A stretch of DNA of 64,000 nt from JAWXUK01 sp044432725 (GTDB taxonomy: Bacteria; Bacillota; Clostridia; Oscillospirales; Oscillospiraceae), in contig JAWXUL010000004.1 in the NCBI GenBank assembly GCA_044432725.1, positions 62,001 through 126,000 of the forward strand. The letters run 5' to 3'. Below the pieces are notes generated by a model, which was not told the origin of the DNA, searched no databases, and worked only from the letters and a program-made list of their open reading frames with translations. How positions within the stretch are numbered: the first letter of the stretch is position 1; the number at the start of each line of letters is the position of its first letter. The position numbers were made by a program, and so were the translations under genes. Below are positions 8,161 through 16,837 of the stretch, piece after piece.

Positions 8161-9435
8161 ATGGCTGAAATCGCTCATTTTTTAAACTTTTTCACTAAAT
8201 TATTCTATGGTGCCCATTTGGCACTTGCTTTTTCAGGCGTAACTATAGTAAAAAACAAAAAAGACTACTGTTTCATTATGCTTCTTTTGGTGTTATTGCA
8301 AAACCTTAGCTACTTTTCCGTTGGAGAAGGATTCACTGTGGAAATTTATCCTTTTTTAATTCACCTACCACTGATTTTATTCTTATATCTCAAAGTGAAA
8401 GTCCCCTTTTTTCACAGCGTATTTGCCTTAATTCTTGCCTTTCAGCTGCTTTCCTGTCGAAACTGGTCAGCAGTATTTTGCGGCTATTTTACAGGAAATA
8501 CACAAGTGGCAAGAGACTTCGCTGCAACGATTCTCACTGTGCCTCTGGCTTTTCTCTTTGGGAAATATCTTGCCCCTCCCGTTGCAAAGCTGAAAGGGGA
8601 GGGGAAAATCATGGCACTGTTGTCCATTGCCCCCATCAGCTATTACGTATTTGTTTATACTTTTAAAGTCTATGAAATTTTTTCAGAAGAAAATACACAA
8701 GAGATTCTGAATTTTGTAGAGGCATGGAGCGTCTTTGCTTTTTTGGTCTATTTTTTATTTTCCTTGTATCTTTTTGAAGAAAAAAGGAGAAGCGATATAG
8801 AGCGAGCTGTCCTACTTAATATGCAAAATCAGTCAGAAATAGAGCTGAAACGCCTACATTCTCAATACGAAAAGGAGGAAATGCACAGACATGATATGCG
8901 ACATCATGGAAATTACATTCTCTCATTGTTACCAGAGGAGAGTGGGGAGAAAGCAAAAGTCTATATCCAATCAGTGCTGATTTCCCCAAAAGAGGAGAAG
9001 AATTTATTTTGCAACAACGAAACCTTGAATTTGTTGTTACAGTTTTATCAGGAGCAAGGGAAAAAGAAAGGGATTCCCCTTGAAATTAAAGTAGAGGTGG
9101 GAGATTATTCTGGAATCTCCATGGTGGATTTGTGCTGTTTATTGTCCAATGGTTTGGAAAATGCCATGAAGGCAAGCACAGAATTGCCAGAAGGACAAAG
9201 GTTTATTTCCCTGAAAATACAATCCAAAGGGAAAACATTGCAGATTGATCTGAGAAATACCTTCCTCACAGAGCCAGTTTTTGTTGGGGATTTACCCCAT
9301 ACTGATCAGGAAAAACATGGCTACGGCACAAAAAGCATGGTTGAAATATGCAAAAAATATCATGGTATCGCCCGTTTTTCTGTGATAGAGGATAAATTTT
9401 GCTTTCAAGGGGTTTTGTTCCAAGGAAAGGGCTGA
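8161..9435 (+). CDS. GHKL-domain sensor histidine kinase (AgrC-like), orphan
   Basis: A 424-residue protein. The first 210 residues are hydrophobic with about six membrane helices. A dimerisation/phosphoacceptor region follows, with HRHDMRHHGNYILSLL. The C-terminal GHKL ATPase has an N-box (LLSNGLENAMKAS) and a G-box (HGYGTKSM). This is the architecture of peptide-sensing AgrC/ComD-type kinases. The ATG at 8161 follows AAAGGAG; the upstream in-frame GTG overlaps that site. No response regulator is adjacent. A LytTR regulator lies at 55.4-56.1 kb, and LytTR-like repeats lie 0.2 kb upstream. Confidence 0.85.
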   Translation: MAEIAHFLNFFTKLFYGAHLALAFSGVTIVKNKKDYCFIMLLLVLLQNLSYFSVGEGFTVEIYPFLIHLPLILFLYLKVKVPFFHSVFALILAFQLLSCRNWSAVFCGYFTGNTQVARDFAATILTVPLAFLFGKYLAPPVAKLKGEGKIMALLSIAPISYYVFVYTFKVYEIFSEENTQEILNFVEAWSVFAFLVYFLFSLYLFEEKRRSDIERAVLLNMQNQSEIELKRLHSQYEKEEMHRHDMRHHGNYILSLLPEESGEKAKVYIQSVLISPKEEKNLFCNNETLNLLLQFYQEQGKKKGIPLEIKVEVGDYSGISMVDLCCLLSNGLENAMKASTELPEGQRFISLKIQSKGKTLQIDLRNTFLTEPVFVGDLPHTDQEKHGYGTKSMVEICKKYHGIARFSVIEDKFCFQGVLFQGKG

Positions 9436-9555
9436 GTCTCTGAAAAAGGAAAGCCCTTCCTTTTTCCATGCAAGCAAATAGGAGTCAGGTAAAATAAAAA
9501 AACCACAAAAGATAATATGGAATTGACCAATCATTTCTTTTGTGGTATATTTATT

Positions 9556-9631
9556 TGGTCCGAGTGACAGGAGTCGAACCTGCGGCATCCTGCTCCCAAA
9601 GCAGGCGCGCTACCATCTGCGCTACACCCGG
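9556..9631 (-). tRNA. tRNA-Pro (TGG anticodon)
   Basis: Minus-strand cloverleaf with acceptor CCGGGTG pairing CACTCGG, encoded CCA, T-loop GGTTCGACTCC and anticodon loop TTTGGGA. Confidence 0.95.
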
Positions 9632-9797
9632 ATATTATGGTCAATCAGAAGCTTCCTCTTGACGACTTATTTATTATAACACAAAAAAAATAGGATTGCA
9701 ATACCCAATTTTGTATGTTACAATATTTTTTTAGAGGGGTTGTTTGTACAAAATGACCAAAAAGAAATGGATTTCCAGATATAAGGAGAATTTTAAA

Positions 9798-10490
9798 ATG
9801 AGAATGAGAAAGAAACCAAACCTTCCAGCCAGAATGGAGAAATGCAAAAATCTTTTGCCAGAGGATCCCAAAGGAATGAAAGGAAAGTGGCAGACACTTT
9901 TTCCAGAGGCAAAAGAAATTTGGCTGGAGCTAGGAGCTGGGAAAGGGCGTTTTACAGCAGAGATGGCACAAAAGCATCCAGAAGTGCTGTACGTTGCTGT
10001 GGAACGTGTTCCGGATGCCATGGTGGTAGCCATGGAAAAGGTGGAAGAAATGTCTTTGACCAATGTGTTTTTTATCGATGGGGATGCAGCCCTCTTACAA
10101 GAATATTTTGAAAAAGAAGAAATCTCTCGGCTTTTTGTGAATTTTTGTGACCCATGGCCAGGGCAAAAACACGCACGTCGTCGGCTGATTCATGCCAATT
10201 TTCTTTCCATCTACCGTCGGGTACTAAGAGTAGGTGGAGAGGTGGAATTCAAGACAGATAATAAGGATTTGTTCGAGTTTTCCTTATTCCAATTCCCCAA
10301 AGTGGGGTATGAACTCAGTGATGTCACCCGAAATTTACATGAAAATGGGATTCTTGGTATCATGACAGATTATGAGGAAAAATTCCATCTCCAAGGACTG
10401 CCCATTCATCGTTGTGTTGGGAAAAAACTGTTTTTGGAAGAAGAGCCAGAAATTGTTCCCATCTACACAACTGCTCCTCCTGAAAATTAA
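9798..10490 (+). CDS. trmB: tRNA (guanine-N7-)-methyltransferase TrmB
   Basis: A 230-residue SAM-dependent enzyme that methylates G46 of tRNAs. Motif I is WLELGAGKGRF. The family signature NFCDPWPGQKHARRR and the C-terminal TDYEEKF segment are present. The ATG at 9798 is chosen because AAGGAG lies 9 bases upstream and the protein then begins MRMRKKPNL, the usual TrmB start; in-frame starts at 9744 and 9753 add 15-18 residues. Length is normal for the family. Confidence 0.95.
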   Translation: MRMRKKPNLPARMEKCKNLLPEDPKGMKGKWQTLFPEAKEIWLELGAGKGRFTAEMAQKHPEVLYVAVERVPDAMVVAMEKVEEMSLTNVFFIDGDAALLQEYFEKEEISRLFVNFCDPWPGQKHARRRLIHANFLSIYRRVLRVGGEVEFKTDNKDLFEFSLFQFPKVGYELSDVTRNLHENGILGIMTDYEEKFHLQGLPIHRCVGKKLFLEEEPEIVPIYTTAPPEN

Positions 10491-10524
10491 ATGGTGGAAT
10501 TTGTGAAAAATATGAAGAATTTCC

Positions 10525-10553
10525 TTGACAATAGAAGAAAATTGTGATATTCT
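10525..10553 (+). promoter_or_regulatory. Promoter of the chemotaxis receptor gene
   Basis: TTGACA (10525-10530), 17-base spacer, TATTCT (10548-10553), about 60 bases upstream of the start codon. Confidence 0.65.
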
Positions 10554-10612
10554 ATCCCAGACGAAGCATAACGTGAAAAAATTATCAAAATAATAATCGT
10601 CAGGAGAAAACG

Positions 10613-12742
10613 ATGAAATTTATCCGTAGTAGCCTAATTCGTAAAATTGCCATTGCCTCTGTACTGAATCTTTTCCTTGCTTGTATTGTGATTATTGTCA
10701 TGGGTGCAACCACATTGTCCAGTAAAATGAGTACTGCCATTCGACAAGAAATGGCAAGTTCAGCAAATACAATGGCATTAGAGATTGAACAGGTGTTCAG
10801 TTCGGTGGAGGCGATTGTCAGTAATATTTATCACGCTTCGGAGACAGCCTTTCATGATCCTGATGTATACGTGGCACAAGAAGGTGTGGAAAGTACTGTT
10901 GTCTCAGGGGTTGAAATCTCTATGCCTATTCATGATTTTGAGCAATTTACCATCAAAACCATGGTGAATGCCTTGCAGTATAGCCAAGATTTAGCGGGTA
11001 TGGGGATTCTCTTCGAGCCAAATGCTTTTTGGAATGGGGTTCAAAATTATTCTATTTATGTGACAGCAGGGATGGCAGCAGAGGACGTAAGCCACTTCTT
11101 AGATTATAATGATTTTAGTGGACTAAGCTACTACTCTACCAGTAAAACCACAGGGCAAAGCTATGTGACTTCTCCTTATCTAGAAAATAATGTGATGGTT
11201 GTCACTTTGTGTCAACCCTTTTATAACAAAAATAATCAGTTTCTAGGTGTCATCGGTGCAGATGTTTCTGTAGATCATTTTGGTGCCTTTTTGATGCAAA
11301 ATAGTGAATACCCCAGCATGGAATCCTCTATCTTAGATTATAATTATAATCTTGCTTACAGCACACGAGAAGGCTTGAACTTTGGAGATGCTCTGTCAAC
11401 CATTGTGTCAAATACCAGTGATTTGTCTGAAATTAAAAGTCTCATGGGTAAGGGGGAGGCATTTGACTATACAGCAAAGGATGCCATAGGGGAGAATGTC
11501 ACACGCTTCTTCCAACCAATCCACGTGGGGAATTATACTTGGTGGGCAATGACTTCCATCAATAACAGTGATATGAACGCTTCTACTGTAGAAAGTGTGA
11601 CACAGCTGATTGTGGCTTCTCTTGTGATGCTTGGTTTTTCTGTGCTCTTTCAAGTGGGACATTTGCAACGTACCCTATCCCCAATCAAAAAAGTGGTGGG
11701 GGCAGCAGAGGACATTTCAAAGGGCAATCTTCACGTAGATCTGTCTGTGAAGACAGGAGACGAATTGGAGTTACTAGGAAACTCTTTCTCTGGCATGGCG
11801 AAAGCTTTGCAAGGGATGGTGGCAGATATCAAAAATGTCCTACGCCAAGTATCCCTGAAAAATTTAGATGTAGAGCCCAATGCTGAATATGTGGGAGATT
11901 TTGCTGAAATCGAAACTTCCATGTCCAGTATTGTGGAAACTATGAACAATATCATTACAGAAATTCACATTTCTTCTCAACAAGTGGCAGCAGGGGCAAG
12001 TAATGTGACAGATGGCTCGATGGTGCTGAGCCAAGGTGCCACAGAACAAGCAGAAACCATCAAAATTCTGTCTAATAACGTAGACGAAATCACTGAAAAA
12101 ATCACCCAAAATGCTGAACATTCCACAGAGGTCAGTGACATCTTTGTACAATTAGTAGAAGATATCACAAACGGCAACGAGCGCATGAAAGAAATGATTC
12201 AGGCGATGGGTGACATCTCTACCAGTTCTGAAGAAATTGGTAAAATCATGAAAACAATCAATGAAATTGCCAGTCAGACACGGATTCTTGCACTAAATGC
12301 TTCTGTGGAAGCTGCCAGAGCAGGCGAAGCAGGGAAAGGCTTTGCTGTGGTGGCTGGGGAAGTGCGTACACTGGCACAGAAATCAGCAGAAGCTGCCAAG
12401 AATACCACTGAACTCATTGAAAACTCGGTGTCAGCAGTGCGTCGTGGTTCTGAATTGGCTGGTTCTACCCAAGAATCCTTGAACGTGGTGATTGAACAAG
12501 CAGAACGCACCTCTGTGTTGATTTACGATATTACAAAAGCCAGTCGTGACCAAGCAGATGCAATCCAAGAAATTACATCAGGGATTCACGAAATCACGGG
12601 TGTGGTCGGTAATAACAGCTCTGCTGCAGTGGAAAGCGCTGCCGCCAGCGAGCAACTCCTTGCTCAATCAGAAACCCTTCAAGTTATGGTCAACGAATTC
12701 CAGTTGAAAGAAGACGAAAGTAAAGGCCACGCAACCTTTTAA
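10613..12742 (+). CDS. Methyl-accepting chemotaxis protein
   Basis: A 709-residue transmembrane receptor: membrane helix near residues 12-34; extracellular Cache-type sensor to about 315 (a YVTSPYLENNVMVVTLCQPF-type segment and a GVIGADVSVDHF motif); second membrane helix near 320-340; HAMP linker (SPIKKVVGAAEDISKGNLHV); and a C-terminal coiled-coil signalling domain with the hairpin tip RILALNASVEAARAGEAGKG. RBS AGGAGA precedes the ATG. Monocistronic, with its own promoter and terminator. Ligand unknown; Cache receptors commonly bind amino or organic acids. Confidence 0.95.
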   Translation: MKFIRSSLIRKIAIASVLNLFLACIVIIVMGATTLSSKMSTAIRQEMASSANTMALEIEQVFSSVEAIVSNIYHASETAFHDPDVYVAQEGVESTVVSGVEISMPIHDFEQFTIKTMVNALQYSQDLAGMGILFEPNAFWNGVQNYSIYVTAGMAAEDVSHFLDYNDFSGLSYYSTSKTTGQSYVTSPYLENNVMVVTLCQPFYNKNNQFLGVIGADVSVDHFGAFLMQNSEYPSMESSILDYNYNLAYSTREGLNFGDALSTIVSNTSDLSEIKSLMGKGEAFDYTAKDAIGENVTRFFQPIHVGNYTWWAMTSINNSDMNASTVESVTQLIVASLVMLGFSVLFQVGHLQRTLSPIKKVVGAAEDISKGNLHVDLSVKTGDELELLGNSFSGMAKALQGMVADIKNVLRQVSLKNLDVEPNAEYVGDFAEIETSMSSIVETMNNIITEIHISSQQVAAGASNVTDGSMVLSQGATEQAETIKILSNNVDEITEKITQNAEHSTEVSDIFVQLVEDITNGNERMKEMIQAMGDISTSSEEIGKIMKTINEIASQTRILALNASVEAARAGEAGKGFAVVAGEVRTLAQKSAEAAKNTTELIENSVSAVRRGSELAGSTQESLNVVIEQAERTSVLIYDITKASRDQADAIQEITSGIHEITGVVGNNSSAAVESAAASEQLLAQSETLQVMVNEFQLKEDESKGHATF

Positions 12743-12760
12743 TCAAAAGTAATCATAATG

Positions 12761-12797
12761 ATACCTCCACTTAAGAACATTTCTGAAGTGGAGGTAT
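12761..12797 (+). terminator. Terminator after the chemotaxis receptor gene
   Basis: Perfect 12-bp stem (12761-12772 with 12786-12797) followed by TTTT. Confidence 0.85.
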
Positions 12798-12859
12798 TTT
12801 TATGTTCTAAATCTTTGTATTTCCACATATTTTAGGAAGAGACTTGTCATAAGTGGTCT

Positions 12860-12905
12860 AATCCCTGTTCTATTTACACTTATTATTAGGAATAGAATTG
12901 GGATT
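12860..12905 (+). promoter_or_regulatory. Large hairpin in the asnB leader
   Basis: Arms 12860-12874 and 12891-12905 pair as AATCCC/GGGATT plus TTCTATT/AATAGAA with a small mismatch between. It lies 43 bases upstream of asnB and lacks a terminal T-run, so it may be a leader structure rather than a terminator. Confidence 0.4.
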
Positions 12906-12947
12906 GGATATATGTATGAGATGATTATTTGAACAGGAGGAAATCAT

Positions 12948-14780
12948 ATGTGTGGGATAGCAGGAGAAATAGACTTTTCAGGGAAAGAGAGAACAAAGGA
13001 CGAGGTTTTTCTCGCCATGAAAAACAGTCTTCGCCCTCGTGGTCCTGACCAAGAGGGCTTGTATGAAAAGGGAAAAGCAACTCTGATTCACAGCCGACTG
13101 GCAGTGGTGGATTTAGAGGGAGGGATGCAACCACTGACAAAGCACTATCAAGGGGAAGAATATACCTTGGTTTATAATGGGGAGCTGTATAACACAGAAA
13201 ACATTCGCTGTGATCTCCTTGCCTGTGGTCACAGCTTTCTGGGCTACGGAGATACAGAGGTGCTTTTGACGGCTTTTATCCAATGGGGGGAGGGCTGTTT
13301 GGCTCGGCTGAATGGTATTTTTGCCTTTGCTGTTTGGAAAGGGAAAGAGGAAAAACTATTTTTGGCACGGGACCGTATGGGGGTGAAACCTCTTTTCTAT
13401 ACCTTGGTAGAAGAGAAACTGATTTTTGCCAGTGAAATCAAAGCTCTTCTTTGCCATCCAGAAATCCCCCCAAAAGTCAGCCGTCATTCTTTGGCAGAAA
13501 TGCTACTCTTAGGCCCAGGCCGTCCCATGGGGAAAACAGTGTTTCCACAAATACAAGAACTGAAGGCAGCAGAATGTGCGTGGTATTGTGGTAATACCTT
13601 TACCCCCAAAAGCTATTGGAATTTAGTAGATCGCCCTTATTCCTTTCAATTTCAAGATACATTGATGGAACTTCGTGCTTTGGTGGTGGATGCCATAGAA
13701 AGACAGGTGAGCTGTGATGTGCCTGTCTGTACCTTTTTATCAGGAGGCTTGGACAGCTCTCTCATTACAGCTGTGGCTGCTCAGACCTTAAAAAAAGAGG
13801 GGAAACAGCTTCATAGCTTTAGTGTGGATTATCTGGATAATGACAAGAATTTCACGGCGAGTAAGTTTCAACCCTCTCGAGATGATTATTACATCAATCT
13901 GGTGTCACAAGCTTATGAAACCCAGCACCATACCGTGTTATTGGATACACCACAGCTGGTTCATGCTTTAACAGCAGCCGTGGAGGCGAGGGATTTACCG
14001 GGGATGGCAGATGTGGACAGCAGTCTTCTCTTGTTTTGTCAAGAGGTGAAACAACACGCAACTGTGGCGCTGTCAGGGGAGTGTGCCGACGAACTATTCG
14101 GAGGGTATCCATGGTATAGAGACCCTGAAATTAGAGAGAGAGCTGGCTTTCCTTGGGCGCAAAACACAGCCTATCGCCTTAGTTTTCTCCAAGATGATTT
14201 TGCTTCTGCACTGGATGGCGAGGCATTGCTTGAAAATTATTATCAAGAGACTCTTTTTGCGACCCATAAATTTGTGGGAGGGGACCCACAAGAGGGGCGC
14301 ATGAAAGAGATGACTCGCTTGAACACAGACTGGTTCATGCAAACTTTGTTAGAGCGAAAAGACCGTATGAGTATGGCATGTGGTTTGGAAGTACGAGTCC
14401 CTTTCTGTGATTTTCGTATTGCAGAGCTTCTTTATACCATGCCTTGGGATTTGAAAGAGTATCAAGGGGCAGAAAAAGGCATCCTACGCCAAGCCATGGA
14501 GGGGTATCTTCCAGAAGAGGTGCTGTGGCGAAAAAAATCTCCCTATCCCAAAACCTATAACCCCAATTATCGCCAAGCAGTGGGGGGGATTTTGGGAGAG
14601 ATCATTCGGGATTATAAGTCTCCTCTCTTAGAGTTTGTCTCCAAAGAGGCTTTGGAAAGACTGCTGACAGAAGAAAATTCTGTTCCTTGGTATGGGCAAC
14701 TGATGACCACACCACAAACCATTGCATATTTTATCCAAGTCAATCATTGGTTGAAAAAATATAAGATAGAAATTACCTGA
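12948..14780 (+). CDS. asnB: Asparagine synthase (glutamine-hydrolysing)
   Basis: A 610-residue two-domain enzyme that amidates aspartate using glutamine and ATP. It starts MCGIAGEIDF with the catalytic Cys2 of the N-terminal glutaminase (class II amidotransferase) domain. SLRPRGPDQEG and YNGELYN are glutaminase motifs. The synthetase domain has the PP-loop FLSGGLDSSL near residues 264-273 and SGECADELFGGYPWY. RBS CAGGAGGAAA precedes the ATG. Length is normal. A long hairpin lies in the leader. Confidence 0.95.
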   Translation: MCGIAGEIDFSGKERTKDEVFLAMKNSLRPRGPDQEGLYEKGKATLIHSRLAVVDLEGGMQPLTKHYQGEEYTLVYNGELYNTENIRCDLLACGHSFLGYGDTEVLLTAFIQWGEGCLARLNGIFAFAVWKGKEEKLFLARDRMGVKPLFYTLVEEKLIFASEIKALLCHPEIPPKVSRHSLAEMLLLGPGRPMGKTVFPQIQELKAAECAWYCGNTFTPKSYWNLVDRPYSFQFQDTLMELRALVVDAIERQVSCDVPVCTFLSGGLDSSLITAVAAQTLKKEGKQLHSFSVDYLDNDKNFTASKFQPSRDDYYINLVSQAYETQHHTVLLDTPQLVHALTAAVEARDLPGMADVDSSLLLFCQEVKQHATVALSGECADELFGGYPWYRDPEIRERAGFPWAQNTAYRLSFLQDDFASALDGEALLENYYQETLFATHKFVGGDPQEGRMKEMTRLNTDWFMQTLLERKDRMSMACGLEVRVPFCDFRIAELLYTMPWDLKEYQGAEKGILRQAMEGYLPEEVLWRKKSPYPKTYNPNYRQAVGGILGEIIRDYKSPLLEFVSKEALERLLTEENSVPWYGQLMTTPQTIAYFIQVNHWLKKYKIEIT

Positions 14781-14787
14781 TTTTTCT

Positions 14788-14815
14788 TTGCAAAAATCTT
14801 TTTTTCTGCTATACT
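14788..14815 (+). promoter_or_regulatory. Promoter of rpiB
   Basis: TTGCAA (14788-14793), 16-base spacer, TATACT (14810-14815). Confidence 0.55.
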
Positions 14816-14871
14816 AGAAAAGGAATTTAAGAAATTCTAATAGATGATATGTATCAGAAAGAGGAAAACAA

Positions 14872-15321
14872 ATGAAAAAAATTATCTTAGGTGGCGACCA
14901 TGGTGGAGCCACATTAAAAAATCAAATCAAAGAAAGATTAGAAAAAGAAGGCTATACAGTGGAAGACATGGGGGTTAAGGACGAAAATACCTCGGTGGAC
15001 TATCCTGTCATTGCAGAAAAAGTGGGGAAGGCAGTCCTTGCACAGGAAGGGGACTGTGGACTCCTGTTTTGTGGGACTGGTTTGGGAATATGTATTGCAG
15101 CCAATAAAGTCAAAGGGATTCGTGCTGTCACCTGTAGTGACCCTTTTTCTTCTCGTATGTCCATGGAACACAATAACGCAAATATTCTTTGCCTTGGTGG
15201 GCGAGTTATTGGGATTGAGCTTGCTTGGACTGTGGTGGAAGCCTATTTAAAAGCAGAGTTTCAAGGGGGCAGACATGGAGAACGGGTGAACTTAATTCAT
15301 CAAATAGAAGAAAAAAACTAA
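14872..15321 (+). CDS. rpiB: Ribose 5-phosphate isomerase B
   Basis: A 149-residue RpiB/LacAB-family isomerase interconverting ribose 5-phosphate and ribulose 5-phosphate in the pentose phosphate pathway. Motifs: ILGGDHGG at the N-terminus, DYPVIAEKV, the anion-hole and catalytic-Cys segment LLFCGTGLGICIAANK, and NANILCLGGRVIG. Length is typical and RBS AGAGGA precedes the ATG. Confidence 0.95.
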   Translation: MKKIILGGDHGGATLKNQIKERLEKEGYTVEDMGVKDENTSVDYPVIAEKVGKAVLAQEGDCGLLFCGTGLGICIAANKVKGIRAVTCSDPFSSRMSMEHNNANILCLGGRVIGIELAWTVVEAYLKAEFQGGRHGERVNLIHQIEEKN

Positions 15322-15370
15322 AGCTTTAAAGAAGACACACTGGGGGGATGTCTCCCCCAATGCTGTCAAC

Positions 15371-15686
15371 GAAACAACCCTCTCAGTCAGCTAACGCTGA
15401 CAGCTCTCCCAGAGGGAGAGCCAAGCCCGACACAAGGAGAGCCAATTTCCCCTGCCTCTCCCTTCGGGAGAGGTGCCGCCCGCAGGCGGCGGAGAGGGCG
15501 TTCCCCAGAGGGAGAGCCAAAAGACTTCTTTCAGAAAGCTTCTTCGGGTTCCCTTGCCTCTCCCATCGGGAGAGGTGCCGCCCGTAGGCGGCGGAGAGGG
15601 CGTTCCCCAGAGGGAGACCCAAGCCCGACACAAGGAGAGCCAATTTCCCCTTGCCTCTCCCATCGGGAGAGGCAAGGGGAAATCCT
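15371..15686. repeat. GC-rich palindromic intergenic repeat cluster
   Basis: Much more GC-rich than its surroundings. Two copies of a composite unit contain the hairpin CCTCTCCC(T/A)TCGGGAGAGG and the hairpin CCGCCCG(C/T)AGGCGGCGG, at about 15455-15515 and 15557-15620, flanked by partial copies containing CTCTCCCAGAGGGAGAG and a CAGCTAACGCTGACAGCT-type hairpin. A related unit occurs at 36341-36478. Frames across it are not genes. Confidence 0.85.
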
Positions 15687-15737
15687 TAAGTGACAGCATT
15701 GATGTCCTCCCCCAGTGTATTCAAAAGATGAAATGGC

Positions 15738-16607
15738 TTAGATTACAAACTCTGTGCCATAGACAAGAACTTCACTTTTCCCCTGTGGAAGCTTTCGGAT
15801 GTTGTGCTTTTCCACCAGTCCTCGCCCCACAAAGGTGCAATCTGGCAAGGAAGTCCAAGGCTCGATGCAGAAAAAGCGATCAGGCTTGCCAGACCACAGA
15901 ACAAGATGGTCGAAATCGGGAAAGACAAGTCTCAGTCGGACTTTCCCCTCTTGATCCAGAAGAGACACCCCACGTTGGGGGAGGTTTTCCAAGACATAGG
16001 AGTCAAAGCCATCTTTGCTATGGTCCAAAGAAAACTTGTTCTCTGAGAGAGGGATTTCTTTTTTCTTTGGAGTAAGAATCCCCTTTTCATCAGAAAGGTA
16101 AGAGTTAAGTTCTGTCACAGCAGGGATTTCTAAGGCACAACGTCGAAAATCCTCATCCTTAGTGAAGCCCATGGCAAAGGCATCGTGACCACCCAATTCG
16201 TACCACATATCCCCTTCCCCTTTGTTGGTGATTTTATGGCTTTTTTCTAAAATTTGCCCCTTTAAACTGTAAGTAATTTCTAAAGAAAAGTCAAAGGGGT
16301 ATTGTGCTTTCCTCTCCTCGTCAGATTCTAAGAGGAAAGTTATGGCAGTGGCACTTTGATTGGTGCAAAGGAAGGGGAGATCACGGGCGAATCCATGGGT
16401 GGGAATCTGGTAATCTTCCCCTTGATAGCGATAGGTCGTATCTCGAAGCCTTCCCACAAAAGGGAAGCAAATGGGGGCATGACGTCCCCATATCTCTGGA
16501 TCGCCTTCCCAAATCCATTCACGACCCTGACAGTCCATGGCAGATTGTATCTCGGCACCTAGGGGAGAAATAGTGATTGTCATGAGTTTATTGTGGATTG
16601 TGTACAT
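15738..16607 (-). CDS. Aldose 1-epimerase (galactose mutarotase) family protein
   Basis: A 289-residue protein of the supersandwich mutarotase fold. ITISPLGAEIQSA near the start, FPFVGRLRD, IPTHGFARD (His of the active site), the central GGHDAFAMGF and CIEPWTSLPD near the C-terminus fit the LacX-like aldose epimerase subgroup, which equilibrates anomers of hexoses or sugar phosphates. GAGGAGGTAAAAT precedes the ATG at 16607. The exact sugar is not predictable. Confidence 0.88.
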   Translation of the reverse strand: MYTIHNKLMTITISPLGAEIQSAMDCQGREWIWEGDPEIWGRHAPICFPFVGRLRDTTYRYQGEDYQIPTHGFARDLPFLCTNQSATAITFLLESDEERKAQYPFDFSLEITYSLKGQILEKSHKITNKGEGDMWYELGGHDAFAMGFTKDEDFRRCALEIPAVTELNSYLSDEKGILTPKKKEIPLSENKFSLDHSKDGFDSYVLENLPQRGVSLLDQEGKVRLRLVFPDFDHLVLWSGKPDRFFCIEPWTSLPDCTFVGRGLVEKHNIRKLPQGKSEVLVYGTEFVI

Positions 16608-16666
16608 ATTTTACCTCCTCACTGAAAAAGTCTGGGAAATCCAGAGCTTTCTCGGAAAATTTTCTC

Positions 16667-16695
16667 TTGCCATTGTTGATTTGATGTGGTATAAT
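16667..16695 (+). promoter_or_regulatory. Promoter of tRNA-Arg
   Basis: TTGCCA (16667-16672), 17-base spacer, perfect TATAAT (16690-16695), 10 bases before the tRNA 5' end. Confidence 0.75.
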
Positions 16696-16705
16696 AAACT
16701 GATTT

Positions 16706-16780
16706 GCCCTCATAGTTAAATGGATATAACAAGCCCCTCCTAAGGGCTAGTTGTGTGTTCGATTCACACTGGGGGTGCCA
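16706..16780 (+). tRNA. tRNA-Arg (CCT anticodon)
   Basis: Acceptor GCCCTCA pairs TGGGGGT with two wobble pairs. The anticodon arm is AGCCC-CTCCTAA-GGGCT, the T-loop is TGTTCGATTCA and CCA is encoded. Confidence 0.93.
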
Positions 16781-16790
16781 ACAGAAAAAG

Positions 16791-16827
16791 AAAACTCCAT
16801 TCACTGTCTTTGGGTGAATGGAGTTTT
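16791..16827. terminator. Bidirectional terminator between tRNA-Arg and the dipeptidase gene
   Basis: Perfect 14-bp stem (16791-16804 with 16814-16827) with A-rich left and T-rich right ends, between convergent units. Confidence 0.8.
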
Positions 16828-16837
16828 ACCTTGTCAT

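Noticed and set aside
10554..10612. Cyclic-di-GMP riboswitch before the chemotaxis receptor
   Set aside because: The leader is only about 55 bases and lacks the conserved core elements.
15371..15686. CRISPR array
   Set aside because: The repeats are hairpin-rich, few and uneven in spacing; spacers are themselves repeated and no cas genes are present.
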